NCBI RefSeq assembly: GCF_000439435.1
Contig: NC_021846.1
Location: forward strand, 496,001 to 560,000
From: Spiroplasma taiwanense CT-1
Lineage (GTDB): Bacteria > Bacillota_I > Bacilli_A > Mycoplasmatales > Mycoplasmataceae
DNA length: 64,000 nucleotides
Reading direction: 5' to 3'
Shown: one piece after another, positions 43,763-54,317 of the stretch
Layout of the letters: each line of letters opens with the position of its first letter
Position numbering within the stretch: the first letter of the stretch is position 1
Translations under genes and position numbers: made by a program
Notes under the pieces: model-generated
The model's input: only the letters and a program-made list of their open reading frames with translations
Databases searched by the model: none
Told to the model about the DNA's origin: nothing

Positions 43763-44698
43763 ATGTTTAAAAAAATATCATTAAACTCATTATTTAAAAA
43801 ATTTTCAACTAAATCAAAAAAAATAATGGGAATTTCAATATTAACTTCAGTATCATTTTTTTGATTACTTTCTTTAATATTAACTATTCCAGGAATGGGA
43901 ATTCAGTCTTTACAATTTATTTCATCAGTGGAAAAACAAATTACAAAAATTATGCCAAAAAATAAATTTGTTGTCGATCCAAATTACTCTCTTTATGAAA
44001 CTGTAATGGACTCTGCAATAAGATCTTCATATATTGCAGATGCAGTATCTACAATAAATCACAACGATGCAGAAGATATGGCACAACATAGAAAAGTTTA
44101 TGAAGATTTTGCAAATAACTGATTTAATAATAAATGAGGAGAAAAAATTAAAAATAAGGAACAAATTGATTTATATGATGTTGGTTTAGATGTTATTGAA
44201 TTTGACCAAGAAATTGCCAAACTTTATCATTCATATGGATTTGTAAATACTGGAATTCAATGAATGTTTCATAAAAACGGAATGAAGGAAATATTTTCAG
44301 ATTCTGTTTCAACAATGGCTTTAAATAATCAAACAATTATTGACCAAGAAATTTACAATAAAACAGTAAAGTCAGAAATAGGAATGACAGGTTTATCTGT
44401 ATCTTATTCTCCAGGAACAATGATTTTAAACAACAAAGTTTGATTTTTAAATCAACAAATTGAATCATTAAAATTTATTTTAAATTTACCAATTAAACCT
44501 TTTATGGATAAAACACTAACAAAAGATACTTTAAATAATTTAGAAGTAACAGTAGATGATTTATTTGTACCTAATTTTTTAGCAGGTATGCATTTAGCGC
44601 AAGCAGGTTCAATTATGTTTATAATTGCTTTAATTATTGTAATTCCTGGACTTATTATTGGAACTGTAGCAATTTTAGAATATAAGAAAGAAAAATAG
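43763..44698 (+). CDS. Membrane protein of the SGNH-lipoprotein operon, 311 aa
   Basis: ATG 43763 follows ATAGGAGAAA. There is one membrane helix near the N-terminus (ISILTSVSFFWLLSLILTI) and one at the C-terminus (SIMFIIALIIVIPGLIIGTVAIL) followed by EYKKEK. Between them lies an external domain of about 230 residues with no known catalytic motif. It starts an operon with the SGNH lipoprotein 12 bases downstream and the secreted protein after that. TGA codons are Trp. It may anchor or present the lipoproteins; the family is not recognised. Confidence 0.78.
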
Positions 44699-44710
44699 GA
44701 GAAATAAATA

Positions 44711-46045
44711 ATGAAAAAAATGTTAGCAAGTTTAGCTGTTTTATCATTTTCTGTTTCAATTGGTTCTCAAGTTGTTGCTTGTATGCCAAAACAGGGAAAT
44801 GTTTTACCTGAAAATGATCCATTATTATATGGAAAAGATATTGATAAATCAAAAGCAATTGATGATTCAAAACAAACAGAATCTGGTTATACAAATTATT
44901 TTATAATTGGAGATAGTTTAAGTGATGTTGATGGAGTTACTTCATTTTTAGAAAAAAAACTTTCAAACTTATTAAACGAAATGATTGATTTAGATATTAA
45001 TTTTGGTGGAAAATATGGTTGAAAAGATGAAAAAACTGAAATTTGACATAGTGCATTTACAAATGGAAAACCCGCTGCTTATCTATTAGGAGAAGAACTT
45101 GGATTTGGTGAATTAAAACCAAGTAATCAATTTTTTACAGAACCTTATGATCAAACAGAAGGTTATGGAAATAACTATTCAGTTGGAGGAGCAACTGCTG
45201 CTAAAGTTGGGGGAGGATTGATGAGTGTTGATGATGTTACAATTGATACTCAAGCAAGAACTCTAATTGAACAACATAAGTCAAGTGCAAATGATTTAGT
45301 TATTTTTGAAATTGGGGGAAATGATTTGTTTGCTTTAAATGATTTACAAACAGATCCTAAAAAACAAGTTTTATTAATTAATGATGGTTTAGAAAGACTT
45401 AGAAAAGCATTATTTACTTTGTTAAATCAAGGTATTGAACATGTTGTATTTATGACTCCACCAAAAATGGATTATGTTTCAACATATACAGATAATAGCT
45501 CTGGAAAATCTCCAGTTTTTGATAAGGATGGAAATCCAATTGCAGGAAAAGAAGCAGAAGCAGAATATATACAAGATATTGGCTTGGAATATCAACAAAG
45601 ACTATTAGATTTAATTGAAGAAATTAAATCATACTATCCAAATAATTTTCAGACTTATGATTTATATTCAGATTTTAAAGACTTAAAAACTAGGTTTGAA
45701 GCAACTGTTGCTGATGGAAAATATAATGGACATAATGCATTTACAAATAAAAATGAAATATCAATTAAATTAAATGGCAATGATCTTGAATTATCTGGTG
45801 GTTTAGATTTTTCAAGTTTAACACCAGAATTTATTCAAAATATTTTAAGTGAACTTGTTGGAAATAGTGAAGAAAAACCAAAAGTTGAAATTACAATTTC
45901 TGCTATAAGAGAAGAAGAACAAGGAAATGAAGAGCAAAATATTGATAATTACTTTTTTACTGATTTTGTTCACCCAACTGCTGGAGTTCATAAAATGGTA
46001 AAAGATATATTTTTAGATATTGTTAAAAAGGAAGTGAGTAAATAA
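44711..46045 (+). CDS. SGNH/GDSL-hydrolase lipoprotein, 444 aa
   Basis: Signal peptide ends at VVAC (Cys24). Block I FIIGDSLSD (Ser69), block II YSVGGATAA, block III FEIGGNDLFA and block V DFVHPT (Asp418, His421) give the Ser-Gly-Asn-His set of SGNH esterases/lipases. The substrate may be a lipid or acetylated surface glycan. It follows the membrane protein by 12 bases, and its TAA overlaps the next ATG by one base, so translation is coupled. Ten or so TGA codons are Trp. A second copy with an extra N-terminal domain lies at 48388. Confidence 0.9.
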
Positions 46046-48339
46046 TGAAAAAATTAATAATCTCATTAGCTTCAGTTACTTTAACTGTTGGTTCATCTGC
46101 AAGTGTTTTGGCATATGCAGTTAATGCAAACAATATTAAAATTAGTGAATTAAATGCAAAACAAAAAGAAATTAGTTTAACTTTAGAACAAGTGGCAAAG
46201 TCTCTATCATTAAATTCATCACAAAATGGGGGATATCAATTTGATTATTTATTTAATATTGTTGCTAAAAATCAACAAATTAAGTGATTGAATTCTTCAA
46301 TTACTCTTGATGAATCTTCAAATTTAACTAAAAATAATCGTTTTTATGAGTTATATAATAAAAATTTTAATAGTAATTTATTTTCAAATGATTTTGTTTT
46401 TGAAAATACAGATTCTAAAAAGACTTTTTCATTAAAATCGGGAATAGCACCTCAAGAAGCTCCATTAGGTTCACTTGTTTCAACTTTGTCAAGTTTACTT
46501 CCAATGGTAACTCAATTTATTGCAAATAAAGATATTTTAGGAATGGTTTCTTATTTATTACAAACTTTTATTTCAGTTAATCCTGAAATCATTTCAGAGT
46601 TTTCATTATTAAAATTTGCAAAAGCAATATTAAGTGATGAAAAAATTGAATCTTTATCAAATGCATTTGATAAAGATAAATATGCAGATTTTAGTGTTCA
46701 AGAAGCTTTAAATTCTTCAATAATTGGTTTAGTTAATGGATTGGGAAAAATTACAAATACAAAATCGGAATTTGAAAATTCTACAGTACAGAAAACTAAG
46801 GATAACTTTGGTGCTGCTATGAAAGAATTAGAAGTTATTTCTTCTTCTTTATTAACAAAAATAACAACTTTAAACTTTGATTTAGTTGAAAGTTTTGATG
46901 CAATAATTGAGGTTGTAAACTTTGGAAGAGTTTTAATGGTTTATTTAAATGGATACATTAATGAAGTTAACTCAGGAAGTTTAAAAGATGCTGATTTACA
47001 AAATAAAACTATTAGTTTTGATCAATTAACAACATTAAGAAATAAAAAATTTAGTGATTATTCAAATTCACTTGATATTAAAGAATTTTTAAAATATATG
47101 CAAACAATGTTGGCAAATGATAGTGGAAATGGTTTAAAAAATTTAATTGCTTTATTATTTGTCGAAAAACCAAAAGAGGATTACATAAGTTCACAATTAC
47201 AAATTTCAGATACTGTTTCAAAATTTGATGTACTTGGTGCTGTACTTGGATCTGAAGGAATTGGTTCAATAGTTGAACCAGCATTAGATTTAGTTGGATC
47301 ATTAAAAAACTTTATTGCTTCAAATTCTAAAACAGATTATTCTCAAAATTATGGTTTATCTTCATTATTTAAAGCAACTTTAAATGGAATAGCTGATGTT
47401 AAATCAATTCTTTCATCACTTCCAGAAGATTTTAAACAATATCTTGATGTAATTGATACATTACTTGGCTTGAGTAATGCAAAAATTGGAACAATATTAA
47501 CAAATATATTAGCAATGATGTCATCTGATATTTCAATTATGTCAAAAAATGTTAAATTATTTACTGATTTGCATGCAAGTTGGGGATTAATTGAATTTGC
47601 AGTTGGATCACTATTTCCTGAATATAAAGAAATTATTACAACACTTGGAAAAATTATAAAATTTAATTTTAATGAAATTTTAGCTCCAACTAATGCTGAT
47701 GGAAAAGAACAAGATTCATTCAAAAACTTATGAAGTGGAAAAGCAGATTTTAGTGGAATTTTAGAACTATTAGGAATGAATGTTGTAACAGGAGGAAAAC
47801 CTTTTAATTTAAAAAGTGTCTTTACTTTACCAATTACAAATATATTTAGTTCAGGTCTATTAGGTTTAAATAGTGATAAAGCAATTTCAACAATGCTTGA
47901 TGAAATTATTGAATCAATGGGGGATAAAAAATTATCTATAAACTTTGATAATGCCAAAGGTCTTGTTTTAAATCTAAAAGGTATAATCGATGTTGGATTA
48001 AATGATCCTACAAAATTAATGGAAAAATTAGGTTTAAATTCTGATAAGACAATTAAAGAAAATTCTGCATTAGATTATCTATCAAAAATATTTGCAGATT
48101 TGGATGGAATTGGTGCAATTGCAGAACAATTAAAAGCAGCTGCAGATTTTTTTGAAAAACAACAAGCTCAAATTAAGTTAGATGTTCAAAATAAATTTAA
48201 AGAAATTTCAGAAAGTAAAATTACAATTGATGTTATTGATAATTATAACTATACTTATTTAATTGGGGTAGATAAATTTGAATTTACAATTAAAGAAGAA
48301 GCAAATAAATTTGTAATTTGAAAAATTGTTATCAAATAG
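46045..48339 (+). CDS. Large secreted protein, 764 aa
   Basis: The start overlaps the previous stop (TAATG). A signal peptide (MKKLIISLASVTLTVGSSAS) lacks a lipobox Cys, so it is probably released or non-lipid-anchored. The protein is long, helical and Ser/Leu/Ile/Asn-rich with repeated LLS/LLG patches (for example LVSTLSSLLPMVTQF, IGTILTNILAMMSSD), suggesting an adhesin or matrix-type structure. No catalytic motif is seen. Four TGA and a few TGG codons encode Trp. Its place between two SGNH lipoproteins implies joint action at the cell surface. Confidence 0.85.
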
Positions 48340-48387
48340 TTTATATTTACATTATTTATTTAAATATAAGTATGAAAGGATTTTAAT

Positions 48388-49992
48388 ATGAAAAAACTTT
48401 TAACTTTATTTTACTCAATTAGTGTAACTGCAATTCCTGTTTCAACAGTTGTTGCTTGTGCTGAAAAAGTAGACTATAGAATCGATTTAAATTCTATAAT
48501 AAAAAATGTAGCACTTGGAAATCAATTGGAAAATTGAGATGATTCAATTATTATTAACGCTGTAGTTGAAAAAAATCAAATAGAAAATGTAAGCTTTAAA
48601 GATGAAATAGTAGTTTTAGATAAAACAAGTACTTCAGCAATAATAAGTGCAAAATCAAGTTCACAAACTTATAGATCTTCTGTTAAAGTAAGATTCACTC
48701 TAAGTAATAGTGCCGTAAATATTGGAAAAGATATAGATAGATCAAAAGCAATTGATGATACAAAAAATACAAGCTCAGGTTATTCAAATTTCTTTATAAT
48801 TGGAGATAGTTTAAGCGATGTTAATGGAATTACAAATTTTATTCCAAGTAAATTTGGGTCATTATTAAATTTATTTAATATGAAAGTTGAGGCAAACTTG
48901 ACTGGAAATTATGGTTTTGATAGAAATGGAAAACATTATAGTGCATTTTCAAATGGTCCAACAACTGGTTTTCTATTAGGAGAAAAACTTGGTTTTAATG
49001 ACTTAAAATCAAGTAATCAATTTATGGATCCATATGATCAAACAGAAGGTTATGGAAATAACTATTCAGTTGGAGGAGCAACTGCTGCTAAAATGGATGA
49101 AGATTCAATAGGTATGAGTGCTTTTATGAGTGTTGATGATGTAACAGTTGATGAGCAAGCAAAAGCATTAATTGAGCAACACAAAATTGGTTCAAATGAT
49201 GTTGTATTATTTGAAATTGGGGGAAATGATATTTTTGCAATTGAGGCAAAATATAGAGAAGGTAAACCTAATGAAGAAGCTGCTCAAAAGTTAATTGATG
49301 ATGCAATGGTTAGAATTCGTCAAGCTTTATTTACTTTGTTAAATCAAGGAATTAAAAAAATAATATTTATGACAGCACCTCCAATGCAAACTGTACCAAA
49401 ATTTTCAACTTATTTTGATGTATATAGAGATACATATTGTGAGGGTTCAACAGATTGTCAATATATAAATACTGAAATAAAACCAGATGATGTATATTAT
49501 GTACAAAAAGCAAAAAATATTCTTAATAAAGGAAAAGAATTTCAAGATAGAACAAAAGAAATATTAGACGAAATTAAAGGATATTATCCTGATGGAATTG
49601 AATTATATGACTTATACACTGAATTTCCAAATTTAGTAGAACAATTTAAAACTGATTCATCAGTTAATCCTTCTGAAGTAAACGTATTAGATCAATATTC
49701 AAATATGGAAACTGGAATAAGTATGATAGCTGAAGTTGATGGAGAAAAAATATTTGAAATTCAAGAAGGTAGTGGAATTGGTGGAGATGAAATGAATGAT
49801 TTGGTTTCTAAATTATTTGGCTATTTGGGTTCAGATGAAGAACATAATCTAAAAGTTAATATCAATATTGGAACTGATGCTGCAGCAAAAGATAAATCAA
49901 TTATTAATTATTTCTTTACTGATTTTGTTCACCCAACAAAAAGAGTTCATGAAATAGTTTCAGATTATTTATATAATACATATCTAAAATAG
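48388..49992 (+). CDS. SGNH/GDSL-hydrolase lipoprotein, second copy, 534 aa
   Basis: The signal peptide ends at VVAC near residue 24. An extra N-terminal domain (about residues 25-110) precedes the SGNH core, whose sequence closely follows that of the copy at 44711: GDSLSD (Ser141), YSVGGATAAK, FEIGGNDIFA and DFVHPT (Asp512, His515). Two extra Cys residues sit in a TYCEGSTDCQY loop. ATG 48388 follows GAAAGGATTTT. The paralogues probably arose by duplication, with separate substrate tuning. TGA codons are Trp. Confidence 0.9.
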
Positions 49993-50010
49993 ATTTTAAA
50001 TCTTTTTTTT
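49991..50010 (+). terminator. Probable terminator
   Basis: AGATT-TTA-AATCT stem followed by T8, overlapping the stop codon of the SGNH gene. Confidence 0.65.
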
Positions 50011-50047
50011 AATATTTTGTCCATAAAACACAATAAGGAGAATTTAT

Positions 50048-50422
50048 ATGGTTGACATTAAATATATTGAACAAAATTTTGATACTGAAAGAAAATGTAT
50101 GGAATTTTCAATTCAAAAAAAACAAACATTAAATTTAAAGTATTGTAAATGTGGATGTAATTTAAGTAATCTTAAATGTTATGAAAGTAGAAGTTGTTTT
50201 GTTTGTTGTTGTAATAACTTTATTTACCCAAGAAAGGATTTAATTTTTGAAAATTCAAAATTACCTTTAAAAACATGGTTTTTAGCTATTGCTATTTTTC
50301 TAAATAATTCAAAAATTACTGCTGAAAGGCTTAGATTAGAACTAAATATTAATTATAAAAGCGCATATTATATGTTAAAAAAACTAAAAAATGAAAAAAA
50401 TTTAATATCATTTTTTGAATAA
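50048..50422 (+). CDS. Transposase-derived Zn-ribbon/HTH protein, 124 aa (putative metal regulator)
   Basis: A Cys-rich region (YCKCGCNLSNLKCYESRSC, then FVCCCNNF) resembles the N-terminal zinc ribbon of IS1595-family transposases. The following LPLKTWFLAIAIFLNNSK and ITAERLRLELNINYKSAYYM match their helix-turn-helix block. The catalytic DDE domain is absent, and no IS ends are seen. It has its own AAGGAG site and precedes an HMA chaperone gene and a heavy-metal ATPase gene, so a repurposed, metal-sensing regulator is plausible. The extra adjacent Cys residues could bind Cu(I). Function is inference from context. Confidence 0.75.
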   Translation: MVDIKYIEQNFDTERKCMEFSIQKKQTLNLKYCKCGCNLSNLKCYESRSCFVCCCNNFIYPRKDLIFENSKLPLKTWFLAIAIFLNNSKITAERLRLELNINYKSAYYMLKKLKNEKNLISFFE

Positions 50423-50437
50423 AAAAGGAAAAGAAAT

Positions 50438-50656
50438 ATGAATAAGGAAATTAGAATTTATATTGATGCATTAGATTGTGCTTCTTGTGCAGTTACAATT
50501 GATAAAACAATGCAAAGATTAAATATTCAAGATTATAATGTTTTGATTCCATTAAAAGAAGTTCAAATCTCTTTTGATGAACAAATTGTTAGTGAAAAAA
50601 ATATTTTAGGGAAATTAAAAAAAGCTGGATATAAAGGCGAAATCATTAATGACTAG
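50438..50656 (+). CDS. HMA-domain metal chaperone, 72 aa
   Basis: IDALDCASCAVTID carries the CxxC metal site (Cys14, Cys17) of the CopZ/Atx1 fold, here as the ALDCASC variant of the usual M-x-C-x-x-C. LKKAGYKGEI ends it as in family members. It probably hands Cu(I) to the P-type ATPase whose start overlaps its end by 8 bases and which lacks its own HMA domain. Site AAAGGAAAAG precedes the ATG. Confidence 0.9.
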   Translation: MNKEIRIYIDALDCASCAVTIDKTMQRLNIQDYNVLIPLKEVQISFDEQIVSEKNILGKLKKAGYKGEIIND

Positions 50657-52553
50657 AAAAGTTAAAAATAGAATTTTATTTTATTGTTTAATACTACTTT
50701 GATTATTAGGTATTTGAATTGTAGTATCAATGTTTTTAGCAAAATCAAATAATTGATTTATTATGATAGGTCATAATAAATTCTTTTTATTATCAATTGC
50801 TATATTTGTTATTTATTTTTTTGGGTGAAAGTATATTCATAGATGTTATTTAGAAATTTTTAAATGAAAAAGAATTGGAATGAACTTTCTAGTAACTATG
50901 TCCACTCAAATTGCACTTTATTTTTCAATATACGAAATTGCAGTGGGGTTATTTCCAAATTTAATTGAAGTTTCAATTTTTGTAATTTTATTTTTACAAA
51001 CAGGAGATATAATTAATGACAAATTAAAGAAAAAAATTTCAAATGAATTGAGTGAAATTACAAAAATTCAACCAAAAACAGTAAAAGTCATTTTAAATAA
51101 TGAAATTATTGAAAAAAATATTAAAACTGTTGAAATAGGAGAAATTATTTTTATTGAAAAAAATTTTGTAATTCCAATTGATGGAAAATTGATAAATGAA
51201 AAAGCTTCAGTTTTAACCCAAATAATTGATGGTGAAAATGATTCAAAAACTTTTTTTAAAGATCAAAACTTATTTGCTGGAATGCAAAATTTAAATCAAG
51301 ATTTAAAAATGGAAGTAAATAATTTATCAAAAGACTCTTTATTAAATCAAATGATTTCAAAAATATTAAAAATTCAATCTACAAAATCTGGAATGCAAAA
51401 TTTAGTAGATAAATTATTAATTTATTTCACACCATTTCTAATTTTATGTTCAATTATTGGATTTTTAGTTTCATATTTTTGATTAAATCCAAATAATCTT
51501 TATTTTGCAATGCAATCATTTGTAACAATTTTGATTGCAGCCTGTCCTTGTGCAATTGGTATTGCAATTCCAATAGCAGTTGCTATTGGAGCTTCAAATG
51601 CTGGAAAAAAAGGAGTAATTTTTAATAAACCTGATGCTTTTCAAAAATTAATTGGAATAAAACATATTGCATTTGATAAAACAGGTACTTTAACTCAAGG
51701 ACAAGTAAGTGTTAAAAACTATCAAGGAGAATTCAAATATTTATCAATTATAGGACTTATTGAAAAAAACCAAATACATCCACTTGCAACGGGTTTTATG
51801 AAATATTTAAAGGAAAAAAATATTGAGCTTAATTCTAATAGAATTATTGAAAAACTTGGAGAATTAGAATACAAAATTGATGAAAAAATTTATAAATTAG
51901 TTTCATTAAATGATTTAGATAAAAAATTGGATTCAGATATTAGTATAGATTATTCTTATTTAGAAAACACAACTTCTTTTTTACTTGAAGAAAATAGGGT
52001 AGTTGCTTATATTGAATTTAGTGATGAAATTAGAAAAAATGCACTTATTTCCTTAGAAAAATTAAAAAAACAAAATTACAATTTAATAATGATTACAGGT
52101 GATAATGAAATTATTGCTAATAAAGTTGCATCAACTTTAAAAATTGATGAAGTATATTCAAATCAAAAAGCAAATGACAAATATGAAATAATAAAAAAAT
52201 ATCAAGAAAAAAATCAAAAAGTGGTTTTTGTGGGTGATGGTGCAAATGATGTACTTGCAATTCAACAAGCAGATTTGTCAATTTCAATAATATCACCAAC
52301 AACTTATTTATCATTAGATTCAGATATTAGTTTAATAAAACCAGACATTGAATTAATTGTAAATGCAATTTACTATACTAAAAAAACTAGAAATATTATT
52401 TTAACCAATTTATTTTGAGCTTTTGCATATAATTTTACAATAATATCGTTAGCAATGTTTGGATTTATAACTCCTTTAGTGGGTATGATTGTAATGTTTT
52501 GTTCAACTTTATTAGTTTTATTAAATTCATTGTTATTTAAAATTTCAAAATAA
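50649..52553 (+). CDS. P1B-type heavy-metal (copper) translocating ATPase, 634 aa
   Basis: Metal-binding helix AACPCAIGIAIP (CPC, Cys299 and Cys301), phosphorylation site FDKTGTLTQ (Asp343), the HP motif NQIHPLATG in the nucleotide domain, and VFVGDGANDVLAI define a P1B ATPase of the Cu/Cd class. The actuator loop reads IDGEND rather than TGES-type; the Glu is kept. The usual N-terminal HMA domain is missing and is supplied by the separate chaperone gene upstream. The ATG lies within the chaperone gene (8-base overlap). TGA codons are Trp. Confidence 0.92.
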
Positions 52554-52586
52554 AAAGTAGAAAGTAAATTTCTACTTTTTATTATT
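52551..52586. terminator. Bidirectional terminator
   Basis: AAAAAGTAGAAA and TTTCTACTTTTT form a stem with a short loop. It serves the ATPase gene and the convergent peptidase pseudogene. Confidence 0.88.
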
Positions 52587-53865
52587 TTGTTAATTCTAAG
52601 ATTACATTTGCATATACTTCTAATGCTCTTTTTAAATTTTCAATAGAAACTCACTTATAACTTTTATGAGCAGATAAATTTGATAAATCTTCAAGAATTC
52701 CACATAAAATAATATTTGGTACTACTTTTGCGTAGGTACTTCCTCCCATTGCAACAGCTTCAACATTACAATTTTGTGAAATTTGTCTATATATTCCAAT
52801 TCTAATATTATATTCACTTGTATATTTTTCTAAAGGATCAATTAAATCTGTTTGTATCATTTTTGTTACAGGAAGTCGATTATTTAGTCCTAAAATAAAT
52901 TTTTCATTATCTAAATCTATATAATCAAGTCTTGTTGTCAAAAAACCACTTTCATTATTTAAATTACCAACTAATTCTTTTAAAGAGAAATTATTTGATA
53001 GGTATTTTTCACAAAATTTAATTAATGGATGTTCTACATTAATTGAGCTTAAAGCTTTTATTAATCAAATAACGGCATTTACTTTGATTTCAATACCATT
53101 TTGTATGGCTTTTCCTAAAATATTTAATTCATTTTTTTCTATATAATATTTTATTTTGTATAAGTCCAAATAATTTTTTATATCAGTAATTTTTTTACCA
53201 GTATAAATAATATGCTCTGAAATATTCGATAAAAACTCATTTTCTGGTTTTTTAATATTAAAATCACATTTAAAACTACCAGTAAAATTTAAATAACAAA
53301 CTGATTTTTCAGCATAAACACATGGAAAAATCCATCAGGAGTAAAACCTAATGTTGGTGCTCCAAAGTCTTGTATGTATTTTTTTAAACATCTCATTTCA
53401 TTTTCTTCATCTAATCCAAAAACAATTTTTACTATAAAATTATTTGGTTTTCAATTTTGATCAATTAAGTATTTTAAAGCATAGATTGCCATAAAAGCAG
53501 GGCCTTTATCATCATTTATACCTCGTGCATATATTTTATTTTTTTCAATTTTAGGAATAATCTCTATATTATTGAACTTCTGGTCTTCTGGAAGACTTAC
53601 AATATCAAGATGGGTTACTATAAGAAAAATATCTCTTCCTTTTCCATATTCTAAAAAGCCATAATGTCCTTCTGGTTTAATATAAGTTTTTCAATTTCAT
53701 TTTTTGCTAAGTCTAAAGTAAAGTTTAAACTTCGATTGTTTTTAATCCAAATATTGCTCCAGGTAATGGTTTACTTTGTATACTTAGTATTTTTAAAATT
53801 TCAATTAAATTCTTTAATGCTTCATCAAAATATTTAGTAGTGAGTAATTTATTATCAATTATCAT
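52582..53865 (-). pseudogene. M20-family dipeptidase (PepV-like), frameshifted
   Basis: PepV-type enzymes are zinc dipeptidases. Conserved parts are visible: GHYGFLEYGKGRDIFLIVTH then LDIVSLPED (His and Asp zinc ligands), YARGINDDKGPAFMA, and FGLDEENEMRCLKKYI (the catalytic EE pair), plus CNVEAVAMGGSTYAKV near the end. The reading frame is broken in three places: near 53730 (TAA/TAG after GLKTIEV), near 53690, and at a T5 tract near 53323 (FTPDGF-F-PCVYAEKS). Ribosome site AAAGGAGAAAG precedes ATG 53865. At about 425 residues it would be near normal length. Confidence 0.82.
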
Positions 53866-54317
53866 TTGCTTTCTCCTTTATAAAATAAAATAAGCATAAT
53901 ACTCAGCTTAAAAACATTAAACTTTATATTATGCATAGACAATTATTGAATTAAAATTAATGTTTTTAAATGAGTATTTTTATTGTTATAAAATATGTAT
54001 TTTTGTATTTATTTTTGTATGTAATGGTTTTTTATTTGTATGAACATTCTATTAAGTTTTTTCACTCCTTTCATAATTAATTCTATATTTAACACTATGA
54101 AAAACTTGTTCATTCCAATTTTTTATTTTTACAAATAATAACATTTTTTTGATAAATTTATGAATTTTTTTTCATTCACTTTAATATAAAAGCTAAGGTA
54201 ATAAAAATATTATTTATTTTACTAAAATCAATATTTTTGAAAAAATATTGATTTTAGAAGTTAAAAAAATTAAATAAATACATTATAATTAAATTAATCT
54301 ATTAATAGGAGATTTAA
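53866..54317. other. Intergenic region with inverted repeat
   Basis: No gene is supported. A perfect 17-bp inverted repeat (54222-54238 and 54241-54257) lies 60 bases before the next ATG. On the minus strand an AAAGGAGTGAAAAA site (about 54060-54075) precedes only short ORFs. Confidence 0.55.

Noticed and set aside
47349-47957. Long minus-strand ORF inside the 764-residue secreted protein gene
   Set aside because: It mirrors the codon pattern of the plus-strand gene, lacks a ribosome site and has no recognisable motif.
50048-50422. Active insertion sequence
   Set aside because: Only the Zn-ribbon/HTH part is present; no DDE domain, inverted ends or target duplication are visible.
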